A stretch of DNA of 64,000 nt. It comes from Berberis thunbergii (lineage: Eukaryota; Streptophyta; Magnoliopsida; Ranunculales; Berberidaceae). The notes under the pieces were generated by a model. The model was not told the origin of the DNA. It saw only the letters and a list, made by a program, of their open reading frames with translations, and made no database searches. Made by a program: the position numbers and the translations under genes. This document shows positions 22,233 to 32,884 of this stretch, piece by piece. The stretch covers positions 124,001 through 188,000 of the forward strand of contig QNQO01005870.1 of assembly GCA_003290165.1 (NCBI GenBank), written 5' to 3'. The stretch's first letter is position 1; every line of letters begins with the position of its first letter.

Positions 22233-22411
22233 TTATGAATGAATTAATGCATAAACGGATTGGCCTGCCTCCTAGTAGCCCTAAGTTTAATGTCATTGTT
22301 GGATGTAATGGGGTGGTGGAGTAGGAATTTGTAGGCGTGACTAATCCTCATAGTTAGGATCAATCAACTGAATGGTTTCCACTGACCTTGTGAGAAGTTC
22401 ATGGTATGGCT
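20354..22411 (-). other. Non-coding 3' internal region of Athila-1
   Basis: About 2 kb between the truncated pol and the 3' LTR. It contains a TA run (21091-21107), T-runs (21222-21256), a G-run of 16 (21348-21363) and the TTA microsatellite. I see no env-like or other gene. Athila elements often carry a long 3' region here, and some encode an env-like protein, but no trace is visible. Confidence 0.6.
22191..22232. repeat. TTA microsatellite
   Basis: About 14 TTA units within the 3' internal region of Athila-1. The tyrosine run seen in one translated frame comes from this. Confidence 0.95.
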
Positions 22412-23275
22412 TCAATCGTTGTCAACACCCTTGATGTCATGAATATTCCAAGCAATGGCTGACTTGTGAGCTTTAAGGACCTCCAACAACTTGTCACTGT
22501 GTTCCTCAGTGAGATCTGAGGCAATAATCACTGGATAACTCTCTGCAAAACCGAGAAAGGCATGTTTCAATTCATTTGGTAAAGGCTTAAGTTCTAGTAA
22601 TTTCTGAGTGCTTGTGGATGAATCATTATCTTGTGATTGTTCTCTACAAGAAGAAGATGAATACAACTCTTCCTCATATTGATAACGTGATAATGGATCG
22701 GATTCAGGTATATGCATTATGGGCACATTATCCAACATATTGTTGACCTCTTCAATAGCCTCGTCCATATCTAGGTTTATACCAAAGTGTGAGAGACAAC
22801 GAAACAATACGTCATCTAGTGACGATTGAGCCATAAACTCAAAAGATCTAATAATACACACTTCTTGTTCTTCTTCCTCAATCATATCGAGGTCATCTGT
22901 TATTTGCAAGGCCTTAAAAATATTCAATTCAACTTTAAGGTTCTCAAAGGAAACAGACATGCTACCGCTTCTACAGTTGATGTTAGCCTCCACAGTTGCT
23001 AAGAAAGGTCGCCCTAAGATAACAAGAATTTGATTATTTGGGCTCGGGCTAGTGTCTAAGATGATGAGATCAACTAGATAATAGAAATCTACAACTTGAA
23101 CAATCACATCCAAAACTATTCCTCTAGGGTATCGTTTTTCCTCATCTGCTAGCTTAAGAACTACCTTTGTTGGTTTCATCTCCTTTAACCCAAGTTCTAA
23201 ATATATATGATAAGGTAAGAGATTCACGCTCGCTTCTAAGTCAATCAAGGCACGACTTTAAAAGTTTTTCCATTG
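22412..23275 (-). pseudogene. Athila protease and start of RT, truncated
   Basis: The minus-strand reading of 278 residues carries the protease core: DLEASVNLLPYHIYLELGL (about 23244), where the catalytic motif is DLGAS or DTGAS in the family and the glycine is glutamate here. Then come VVLKLADEEKRYPRGIV and VILGRPFLATVEANINC (about 22995). It continues to the RT lead-in LPNELKHAFLGFAESYPVII (about 22590) and AIAWNIHDIKGVD (22440), then stops. The RT catalytic region, RNase H and integrase are absent, so pol is deleted from this point. A stop separates it from the upstream linker at 23245. Confidence 0.85.
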
Positions 23276-24130
23276 AAACATGGTACAGTAGGGGTTCCTG
23301 GATCCATGTACTTAATTACGCCAGTTTGTTGAATAAGCGATGTGGCATCGCTTGCAAGGCATGCAGTTTCAGGTACTTCCGTTTTTCTTTTTTTAGTACA
23401 CATGTCCTTGAAAAATTGTGCATTGACTGGTACTTGCTGGATAGCATACAAAAGAGGGATTTTGATTTGTACTCCTTTAAAAATTTCTAGTATTTCTTGA
23501 AATTGCTTATCTTTTTTGTTACCTAAAAGAGCTTTGGGAAAAGGTGCCTTAGGTATATTCTTTCTTGGCTCTACGGGAAGCTGAAAGGGTGAGTTTAAAC
23601 TATTTTGAGAAGAGTCTTTAGCGTTCTCAATTGGTTTAAGAATGTTCTCTTTGGAAATCACATTAATTCTCTTGAGTTGTTCTATGTCATTATCAATTGC
23701 TCGGCCAGAACGAAGGGTGGTGACAACTTTAACTTCTCCATGTGAATCAACATTACTACCAATTTCATTAACATGGGCTTGGATAACACCTTTTGGATTA
23801 GGGATGGGCTGACTGGGGAATGTTCCTTTTTCCCTTCCCACGCTCAACTGTTGAAACTGTTGTTGAAGCTGGTTGATGGCTTGGGAATTAGCAGCATTAT
23901 TTGTCATTAATTGGTGCATCATATCCTCCAATAATGGTTTTGAAGGTGGTAAAGGAGCAACATATTGATTTTGAGGTACCAAGTCCAGGAAGTTGCTAAG
24001 TTGAGGTTGACCATAAGAATTATGAGGGACAGGTACCATAGGAAGGTTCACAGGCTGATTTTGCCGGAATTAAAAAGGTCCTCCATGTGGTGGAAATTGA
24101 TTATGTTGCAACTGGTTAGATTGAGGTCCA
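23245..24130 (-). pseudogene. Athila gag C-terminus and linker to protease
   Basis: The minus-strand reading of about 270 residues is proline- and glutamine-rich (NAINQLQQQFQQ-type stretch near 23890). It has the conserved VTTLRSGRAID block (about 23730) and FPKALLGNKKDKQFQEIL (about 23540), and ends with VPCFNGKTFKVVP (23285-23247). These blocks sit between the Gag zinc knuckle and the protease in Athila elements. It is separated from the knuckle by the hairpin at 24164-24252. Confidence 0.8.
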
Positions 24131-24163
24131 TATTGAACCTATCTGGATAAGTGCGTGGGCTTC

Positions 24164-24252
24164 CTAGTGGACAAGCCCACAACTCACGCACTTTTTTTTT
24201 TTTTTTTACTTTTCAAAAAAAAAAGTGCGTGAGTTGTGGGCTTGTCCATTAG
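24164..24252. repeat. Near-perfect inverted repeat, 38-bp arms
   Basis: The left arm 24164-24201 (CTAGTGGACAAGCCCACAAC, then TCACGCAC and a T-run) is the reverse complement of the right arm 24215-24252 with one mismatch, separated by 13 bases. The outer 28 bp are mixed sequence and the inner part is a T/A run. It interrupts the gag-protease region of Athila-1, where no such structure is expected. Confidence 0.9.
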
Positions 24253-24389
24253 GGTACCTAGGGTGTTGAAACCTAGGAGGATTCCCTGAACTTCTGGGTG
24301 GTTGTTCATAAAAGTCACCACCATAGGAAAGGTTAGGGTGATGTCGATTTGCAGATGTGTATGTTTAACCGAATGTGTTTGATTTATGT

Positions 24390-25234
24390 TCACTGTTAAA
24401 TACACACACCTCCTCTGGAGGTTCATTGCCACCTGAAGTTATAGGGCAATCAAAATCTATATGATCTCTTTTGAGGCAAAAGGTACAAGGCTTATAAGTC
24501 TGTTATCTGGCTTAAGAAGTAGACTTTATCAAAATAGATTTCATTTCCTTAGCAACGTCATTTAGGAATGTTTTGACGTCTAGTTTGGGATATTCCTTTA
24601 TTACAAATAAACGTGGTTTTCTAGAAGAACTAGGTTTCAAGTGTCTATGGGCAGTCCATTGTCGAGAATCATCAGCAAGTTCACTTAGAAAGGTATAAGC
24701 ATCAGTACCAGTTTTACGCATGAATTTCCCTTGATGCATGGATTCGATCATATTTTTAGATTCGACAATCAATCCATTATAGAAACTCTGCACTAGCACT
24801 CATTTTTCAAAGCCATGATGGGGGCACTTGATGAGTAAATCTTGAAAGCGGTCTCATGCTTCATAAAAAAGTTCATCATGTGTTGGAGTAAACTACTCAA
24901 TTTCTCTTCTAATTTCTAGGCTCTTTCTCATGGGGAAGTACTTCGCTAGAAACTTTCTAACTAAATCCTCCCATGATTTAATGGAATTAGCAGGGAGGTT
25001 ATTTAGCCATGAGGTGGCCCAATCATCAAAAGAGAAAGGAAACAAGCGAAGTCTGACATTTTCTTCATCTATTTTTTGGTTCTTAAAAGTACTACAAACT
25101 TCAAAAAACTTTCCAAGATGGACATATGGGCTTTCTCGATCATGCCCATGAAACTTCGGCACCATATTAATAATAGTCGGTCTAATCTCAAATTGAGTTG
25201 GAGTGATAGGGAGTAGCTCAATGCATCTGTGCAC
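24390..25234 (-). pseudogene. Athila gag (capsid and zinc knuckle)
   Basis: Minus-strand coding for the capsid. It begins near 25234 with FEIRPTIINMVPKFHGHD (about 25185), then RLRLFPFSFDDWATSWLNNL (about 25055) and SWEDLVRKFLAKYFP (about 24980). After a frameshift come QSFYNGLIVESKNMI (about 24790) and a block near 24700 ending KTFLNDVAKEMKS. The zinc knuckle reads CTFCLKRDHIDFDC (about 24485-24444), a complete CX2CX4HX4C. A stop or frameshift separates the two capsid pieces near 24890 and 24800. Gag would package the element RNA. Confidence 0.85.
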
Positions 25235-27116
25235 ATTAGCAGCAAAGGGAACATTTTATTCCCAAATTGGACGTTCTTCCATTTCAGTGTTGATTGGAGA
25301 GTGAGGGGAGGTAGGTGGAGATGAGTGTGGTGAAGAAGCAAAAAGTGGATTAGGGTGGCTAGAAAAATTTTGGGATATGAACCAAACACTTGTTGGGTCG
25401 TTCCCAGACTTTCGTAAAAAGGAAGAAAATGGATTGCAAAGATGACAGTGACAAAGCACAAGATCAAGTATCCCTAGACGACTGCTAAGAAGACATACAC
25501 AAGCAATGATCACTTCTGAACCACACAAATGCCAAATCTAAGCAAACAACGTTCTAATGGGATTTTATCTTGTTAATCTGTGAGGGACAATATTGATTGA
25601 AACAAGCGAGCGTTACATTTTTATCTATTATTGTCTGATTAGATAGGGTGCTAACAGATGATCTTAAAAGCTTTTATCCAACAGTACAAAGTCCAAAATC
25701 AGAAGGTCAGAGTTACGCTTGCATGAAGTCGGATTATTGCCCAAGTACAGGAGATCACGTGTTTTAATTAAGAAATGTACCTGTGCTACCGCTCTGTAGA
25801 CCGAGTGATATGAGAATGATGTGTGTCAAATACGTACTTAGGGTGTGTGTTCCTAGCCAAAAATGTTAGTTACACCACGTCCTTCTGTGGTCTACAGCTT
25901 ACTAATGACTTGGCGTACTGGGTGAGTTACCCATGTGGTAGTGGCCTCTCGGAGTTCATTGAATGATTAAACCCAACGTCACATTTTGCTTTAGTAAACA
26001 CAAAATTTAGTAGAATAACCAAGGTTTTAGTTGTCCTATGAACACAGTCCTAGTTGGCTCTAATCTTAAATGATTTTATTATGTGCCTTGGTTTCACACA
26101 GCTAGAGTGATGAGGTAGGTGATGAAATCTCACCAGTTTCAAAAACAGGGCTAGGTCTACCCTCTCTGTTTATGGTAGTTTATTAACGTAATCAACCACG
26201 CAGTTCGTTAAGATGCAGAAACATAAACAAACACCAAGCAATGTCCAATCGATTTTCACTCAGCACCCAAGCCACTAAAACAATGTGTCTGAAAGAGATA
26301 CTTACTAACTTGTGAGCTTGGACACAAGGTCTCCATCGTGGGAGTAGAGAGAAGTGTTCTTTGAGAGATACTCCTCCTAGGTTCAAGCAATTGTTCTCTC
26401 CCCCACAACACCACTGGTTGTCCACTACAAAAAAAAATTAGCTCTTTTTCAAGAAAAAAATTATATTTTATTTCTGACTTCGATTGCTATCTAAATAAAT
26501 AAACACACAATCAAACAATTACACATGAAAAGATGTTTAATGGTCTTGGTCAAGAAGTTAGAAATTTTTTATTTTTGTTTGTTTGTTTAGTTTTTTTGTT
26601 TTTTTATGAAAGTGAATTAAATCTAACCTAAAACTAACAATCAACTTAATGCTAAAATAATGTCTAACTATTACAAGTTGCACTCGACCATTCGAGGCAT
26701 ATAAAAAGAAGTTAAAAAAGAATAAACTCTCTTCCTCATTAAAAACTACAAGCAAAAAATAAAAAATGTCTTCAAGCAAGTCTTAGGCAATTTCGCAGCT
26801 TTATCACCAACTTTTACAAACGAATTTGTTCAACATGCAACCGACATCAAAAACATCTGAAACAAATATGGAAATTTAGGGGAGTATCACGAAATGTGCA
26901 ATAAAAATTTCACGTTAAACGGACAATGTTTGTGCTGTCTGCTGCTGTGTTGTTTCCGTTATATGCTAAAAATTACCCAAAAAAAAACATAAAGATGACA
27001 AAAAAATAGTAATAATTAAATAAATAAATAAATAAATTAAAAGTCTTCTCTATTGTCTCCAAAGTTGAATCTTCAATAATGTATTCCTTCACTAAGTGAT
27101 ATGCAATTGCGCCATT
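25235..27116 (-). other. 5' leader of Athila-1
   Basis: About 1.9 kb between the 5' LTR and gag, non-coding. It aligns with the leader of Athila-2 (42397-44183, plus). Shared landmarks include TACGTA.TT.GACACACAT (25827 and 43654), AACTGCGTGGTT (26202 and 43287) and TTGCTTGAACTAAGGAGGAG-like sequence (26370 and 43108). Long leaders are usual in Athila. Confidence 0.75.
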
Positions 27117-27531
27117 TGATTGATGCCAAAAACCGACATTAATGTCGTTGCATTATTTTCGACATCAATCCAAGAAATATATGTTGTTTTTATTTTATTT
27201 TTCTTCCTTCAACCTACAATACAATTCAACAATGTATAATGGAAGTAGGGGTTATCGACTACTTCTCGTGAATTAGAAGACAATAATTGATTTCAACTTA
27301 AATAATAAAGAGAATAGCAAAATAATGTTTGGTGAAAATAAGTATTAAACTAAAAGAACAAAGATAAAACTTACTTCTTTAATGGAATTAAACTGTAGTA
27401 CATGCACTTTTCTCTCAAGTATAAATATATAAAATCAAGAACTACATATAAACCTCTGTAAAAAAAACTATCAAAGAAAAAACTATCCCTTATGAACTCC
27501 ATGTTTGTCGTTTTTATAGGTAAAAAGGGTT
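27117..27531 (-). repeat. 5' LTR of Athila-1, downstream part
   Basis: It runs from the CACTA boundary to the LTR end CAATCA (minus) at 27117. It matches 19496 to about 19915 of the 3' LTR. The upstream part lies at 37116-37518, beyond the CACTA. Confidence 0.85.
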
Positions 27532-27534
27532 TGA

Positions 27535-27775
27535 AACTACACCAAAAATACCCATCAACAACGGTTTGAAACCGTGGGGGTAACCAATGGCCACGGCTAA
27601 GAGGCATGGGCTGTAGAGGCATCGCGAAATCATTCGTGACCATTATAAACTGTGGCCAAACATTTTAGCAACGGTTTTATGCTCGAGGACGGTTGATGAT
27701 TTAGCCGCGGTTCTAAGCCGTTGCAAAAAATTTAGCCACGGTTTTAAGCCGTGGCAAATTTTTATTTATTTATTT
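27535..27775. repeat. Left subterminal repeats of the CACTA
   Basis: After the terminal repeat there are four to five imperfect palindromic units: AACGGTTTGAAACCGTGGG (about 27561), GCCGCGGTTCTAAGCCGTTG (about 27703) and GCCACGGTTTTAAGCCGTGG (about 27734), among others. A TTTATTTA run follows (27757-27783). Such units bind the CACTA TNPA-type protein in known systems. Confidence 0.85.
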
Positions 27776-27989
27776 ATTTATTTTTATCGATCAAATGACT
27801 TTTTATTACATCTCATAAGTTTTATGTCTAGAAAATAAAAAAATTTAATGTGCCAAAGTTAAACATTTCCATGAATGGAGGCAAAGTAATATAATTAATT
27901 AATAAACTGTATTACATCGAGTCAAGACTCTGTGTTTCAAAAATATAGTTTCATTTCCTGGAAGGCAATAATTCATTTCTGCCAATGGA

Positions 27990-29030
27990 CTACTGCTCAA
28001 ACAATGTCCCAGATTGAGATCTATGAGACAGCTGATCACTGCTTAACTGAGCACTCCTATCCAAATTTACCAATTGATCCTGTATAAAGCTGCCAAAATT
28101 GGAGTCTCGAGGCCCATCCATGAAGGAACTGCCAGACTGAACTGTAGGGATCCTGTATGAATGATCTGAAGATCTAGATCCAAAAGAATCCCTTTTTTCA
28201 TAAGACGAGATAGGAGCACTGCCATTCCTTTCAGATGACTGACTGTTTTGAAGACCCATTTTCTGCTGGAACAAATTCATCAAAACTTGTTTTGAGTTCC
28301 CATTATTTCCTCCAGCTTGAATCCATAAATTTGGGTCCTTAGACAACATGTGGACTTCAACTTCCCTTTACCAATGCTCAGCTTCGATATGCATTTGTTG
28401 AATTCGAGGATCCATCCATTTGCAAGCTGCTCATTGGATTCAAAATAGTGGTTTCTAAAGGCATCCAAATTTGAAGCACTATACTGGTTGGGAGCTTTTT
28501 GGTGGTAAGAGCGATTGGCAGAATCCATTGTACCATATTGACCAATTGAGTGCATCTGGCTGTGGCTATCCTGCATCTCTAAACTTTCCAAATGACTCGT
28601 ACCATTTATGACATCCATGTTCATATGAGGAGTACCAGCAGGCAATGAAACTAACCTCTCAAATGCTGATGGACTTGGATTATAAAGCCTTTGCTGAAGT
28701 TGCTCCGGTACCGCACGATTTCTCTCAATATGGCTTAGTTGCTCCTCGTAAGGGATAGACCTCTGGCGCCGCTGCTAAGAGTCTAATGGACCAATTCCAG
28801 TCAACTAAGCCTGATGAGAATTAGAAACCTTAGAGACAAATTGACCAGATCTGTCCATAGACCATAGCTCACCATTATGCCTGTCTTCTTCTACTCCTGC
28901 TTGCGGCTTTGATGCCATTGAAAACTGCCTTGCCAGCAGTTGCTCTTGCTGAAGATGGAGCTGCTGATTCAAAGATGTCTGACCATGCTTTGCACCTGAT
29001 AAATGATCCAGCAAATCAACATAATGTTCT
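27990..29030 (-). pseudogene. Captured fragment of an EXA1-like GYF-domain protein gene
   Basis: Minus-strand coding matching the glutamine-rich C-terminal part of plant GYF proteins of the EXA1 type, which act with translation initiation factors. Blocks in order: LSGAKHGQTSLNQQLHLQQE (about 29000), LWSMDRSGQFVSK (about 28865), EEQLSHIERNRAVPEQL (about 28745), SAFERLVSLPAGTPHMNMD (about 28665), LESLEMQDSHSQMHSIGQY (about 28590), SNEQLANGW (about 28440), DPNLWIQAGGNNGNSKQVLM (about 28340) and HRSQSGTLFE (about 28020). Stops interrupt near 28805 and 28775, and a frame change lies near 28350. The GYF domain itself is not included. The assignment is from remembered family blocks. Confidence 0.7.
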
Positions 29031-29524
29031 TTTTGGTTGCAACGTCTTTTTTATGCAGAAAATCTTGATGTCGTAAAAATATTCAGGGTATCTAGGGAAT
29101 AAAATTTATCAACTTACAGGAGTAGGGACAATGATGCTTTTTAGCAAACAAATATTGGATTGTAGAACTCCCAAAAATGTTCCACGCTCCCTTCATTTTG
29201 TCACCACAACTGCATTGTACGAAGCTCTGAAACCCAGCCATACAAAATGACATGTAGCTGCTCGTCTTCATCTGTTCATGGTTATGCATGCTGATCATTC
29301 GTGCTTCTCAAGTAACCTTAATTCAAACCTAAACACCAATACAAAGAAAACCCAAGATTTAATTACAAAGAAAATCTTCAAACTTAACCACACACACACC
29401 ACCACCACCACAAAAAAGGTGAAATTAACAAAACTACACCTGAACATGATAAGGATTAGCAAGCATCATAGAGCAGGACAGTATCAGAGTAGACACTCTG
29501 GAGATCAACAGTTGACCAGTTTAA

Positions 29525-29850
29525 TCACAAGTCTCTCTTGCTACCTGACCTCCCAAGGGAGAAGTGGGATCCTTTCCAGGTGGAACTAGGAGCCTCATAG
29601 CTTCATTAGATCTGATTTCTGCAATATAGGAACATCATAATCATAAGAACATAAATAATTAAATATATAAAAGCATGCAACAACATGATCCATACCTTCT
29701 TCCAGACCTTGGAAGGCATCATTAAGGTGAATATTTATTGACATCAATATCTTTTGCATCATTAAGGACCAGCTATCATCATCTCCTCTTGCCTTTGGGA
29801 GCATTGCTAAGCATTGGGCAAATTTCTTAACATTGAGTAGGAAAGCCATG
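29525..29850 (-). pseudogene. Captured fragment of a PELP1/RIX1-like gene
   Basis: Two minus-strand exons. The first (29849 to about 29697) reads LNVKKFAQCLAMLPKARGDD, then SWSLMMQKILMSINIHLN and AFQGLEE, and ends at a splice donor GTATGG. The second (about 29616-29525), after an acceptor GCAG, reads EAMRLLVPPGKDPTSPLGGQ. These blocks resemble plant proline-, glutamic acid- and leucine-rich protein 1 (RIX1 domain), a nucleolar ribosome-biogenesis factor. An RRP12-like HEAT protein was the alternative I considered. The retained intron shows capture at the DNA level. Confidence 0.55.
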
Positions 29851-31384
29851 TCACAATCTAACCAGATGAATTCTAATGTATAATGAAAATTTTCCTACAA
29901 TAGCAACACAAAGTTTTTATCTTAAACAACTAGAAATATCAGTCACCTTTAACACATTTGTACTGCATTTCCCTGACATGATCTTCAAAACAATTACAGC
30001 TTTAGTCTGAGAAGAAACATATCAACATCTTATCATGTATGCATTAGCCTGAGCACTCAAAGATCATTGTGACAAAGACAAGAAACACCATGGTTGTGAT
30101 CAAGCAAAAGAAAATAAAATGTATTATTTTCACTTCCTTTTGCTGAAAGAAATGTTGAATGATCTAAACATTTTTGTGATGATGAATGTACATAATGTTT
30201 CAAGGGAAAAAAGGGAGCGAAAGCAAGAAGAAGAAGAGCAAGAAATGGCAGTAAAATAACCAAATATAATCATGTCAATGGTAGTCATTGTCGGACACCT
30301 CGTAATTCGTCTTTGACACCGACACACATGTCGGTGTCATTGTTAGATAGGTTTTCACTTGTCAAAACTGAGGTGTTAGGGCCAGTGGCTTGTACTAAGC
30401 AATTAGTTAAATAAATGAGGCAAGTTTGGAGGGGCAGTGCATTTAGAGGTTTATCCTATTGTTAAGGAAGCTTTGGAGAGAAAAAAAAAACAGAAAGCAC
30501 TACACTATAGAAAATATTACATTTCGCATAAGGAACAAAACCGTATGGGATCTTATGAAGGCAAAAATAACACTCACGGCTTCATAATGGCGATACAGTA
30601 CTGCAGATGGAAAGGAATTCACAAGGGTGCATAACAAATCAACTGCTAGACATTCCTAGTTCAGCTGGGCAAGACAATAGCTTTTTTAGAGCAACCTTCG
30701 TGAACCAAAGACAATGAAAAAATGGCAACTCAAATGAACAGAGCCAAAACGCACAAACATTAATCAGATTTAGAAAAATTAATGAAAACAACCAATAAAT
30801 CAAAAACATACTTCATATCATCATTGCTTCTTATTAACTTGTGAATATATCAACTTTCAAGAAAGAATGACCCCAAAGATACATAAACCAAGCTATGATC
30901 ACAAATATGCTTAAAATCAAATTCAATAATTTCAAGGAGTCGAAACTACGAAATATTGAATATGTTAAACCCAATAACCTCACACTAGAGGACCTATGAC
31001 TGAAATGCGTGTCAATAACATTAGTATAGACATTTGGAAAATATACTAATGTTATACCCTTTACAAAAGCACCTGTTTCTAAGAGTTGGGGACAACATTT
31101 ACTTTACTTGCACAGGGTTTCGCAATCTACCAAGTGCCCCAATTATTTCATATCAGCCTTTAAGCAGCAAGCAAGTGATGTGAATGTACAATTCTTTCAT
31201 TAAATAGCTACAACCACGACTAAATAATTCACCTGGCAGCTGCAAACATCAAATGGTGCATCTTCTTCCAAATCTTTATCCAAGAGAACCTGTAACAATA
31301 TGAACAATATCAGGATGTACATCCTTTTATAGGAGAACCATCATGTTCTAACATAGTAGCATGAAGTAAAAAATAAAATCAACA

Positions 31385-31515
31385 TGCTGTCTTTGTGTAC
31401 CAATAACAGCATCATGATGTTGAGCAATTGCTAAAGCATCAGCCAACAAGTCCGTCTTGGGACCAGAATCATTCCGCCCTTTCAAAAATTCAAGTTGCCT
31501 CGCAGCCTGAAGATT
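31385..31515 (-). pseudogene. Captured exon of a GH38 alpha-mannosidase gene
   Basis: After the acceptor TCTTCAG, the minus-strand exon reads AARQLEFLKGRND, then GPKTDLLADALAIAQHHDAV and IGTQRQHV. The block ALAIAQHHDAVTGT with QHV is a signature of lysosomal/vacuolar-type alpha-mannosidases of glycoside hydrolase family 38. Here T is I. About 40 residues only, out of a protein of roughly 1000. The neighbouring segment at 31300-31255 (VLLDKDLEEDAPFDVCSC) looks exon-like but I cannot place it. Confidence 0.8.
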
Positions 31516-32069
31516 AATGAGTAGCTTGTAAAGAATAGACTTCAATGCTAGAAATCTGTCAAAACTGTTTTCGACTTCGAACTTAAATTCAAGCTGTCCG
31601 TCATGATGTTTTTTATTTGTTGGTTTCTCAAAGGTTGATCAAAACTGTACTTCAAGAAAACTACAAGCCACATTGTTGATGTACTTCAGTTAAAGTAGAA
31701 TCATATTTTGTATCACCGGGATCACGACAATAAAAGAAAGAAGGAAGAGGGCATATTAAAGGGTTGTAGAAGCAAAAACAAATCATGTATGAGCAAAGTT
31801 ATGACTCACCATTGACTCTTATTGACTCGTTTCCATGTGATAGTAAGTGAGATAATCTAAAATTTATTCACACTGGAATCATGAAATGCTTCTTCAAATA
31901 CGTAAAAACAAAAATTTATAAAACCAGTAATGTTGGTGTTTAAACGATGAATCAAACATTTAATTGGTATGTGAGAGGACTAACGAGTAAATAGTAGAGA
32001 ACAACTGAATAAAAACATGTAAATAGTTGATTCTTCATAGACAAGCATAAAGGCATGAGGTGAAACTTG

Positions 32070-32207
32070 TGCTATAGTTGAAACAATAAGAATAGGCAGG
32101 GTTCCCAAACCCACAAGTGTTGTCGCCATTCCAGTATCATCCCAATAAGCATGGCAACAACAACAGCAGCAGTGTCCTGAATAAATATTGAAAGCTGGGA
32201 CAAACAA
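32070..32207 (-). pseudogene. Captured exon of an ABCB6/20-like transporter, second TMD
   Basis: The minus strand reads LSIFIQDTAAVVAMLIGMIL, then EW, and after a one-base frame change LVGLGTLPILIVSTIAQ. This matches the start of the second transmembrane domain of plant ABCB6/ABCB20 P-glycoprotein-type transporters. It lies downstream (in transcript order) of the exon at 32818-32873, which is also the order in the real gene. Confidence 0.75.
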
Positions 32208-32817
32208 TACGTTTTACAAATCTAAATAGAGTATTCAGAAAACTATGCAGCTCACTGTTCTAAATAGAAGAACAGGGATATAGTCTACAATGGCCACATC
32301 CAAAGAAACAACGTATGTCAAAAAGACAAACTGTTTAAACAAGGTTACTTCTTAGAAAAAGTAAGGTATCATTTGCAACATCTGGTTAAGCGGTTTGTTT
32401 GACCTACAAGATTACATCAAAATATCTCTAAAGGTAATAGCGTGCAAGGCAAGATGTTTTACATTTACCTTAACATTCTACCTCCACCATGCACAACTAC
32501 AAATAACCCTTCTTGAAAGGAATCTCTTAATTTTCCAAAATCCAAAATTTAAAACTACTCAACTTGAAAAAATTCCTATAAACCCGATTATTTTTATCTA
32601 CTGGCTCGCTTTATTTCCAGCACAATGATAAATAAATGCAGCTTCTCTCCCAGAGATCCTAGGTCTCTATTCATTTGGTTTTCTTGGTATAAGGCACGAG
32701 AACGGAGTGTATTTTCTCGTCTAAACAAAGACATCACCAACTCCTACTGACAACCAAATGGTTTCAGATGATGACAAACATCAAATACTGAATTTGATGA
32801 ACAACATACCTCTTCGA

Positions 32818-32873
32818 AAGTTTTGCTGCTTCTTCACATCTAAGAAGTTCTGCATATAGACCATCTAGGGTTA
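32818..32873 (-). pseudogene. Captured exon of an ABCB6/20-like transporter, linker
   Basis: Flanked by an acceptor (TTGCAG) and a donor (GTATGT), the exon reads LDGLYAELLRCEEAAKL. The block DGLYAELLRCEEA.KL closes the first nucleotide-binding domain of ABCB6/20-type transporters. It abuts the EAF1-like exon that ends near 32885, so two captured genes are fused here. Confidence 0.75.
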
Positions 32874-32884
32874 AAAACATGACT

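Noticed and set aside
22109..22324. Open reading with a tyrosine run
   Set aside because: Product of the TTA microsatellite.
31255..31300. Exon-like VLLDKDLEEDAPFDVCSC next to a splice donor
   Set aside because: Too short to assign to any family; mentioned only beside the mannosidase fragment.
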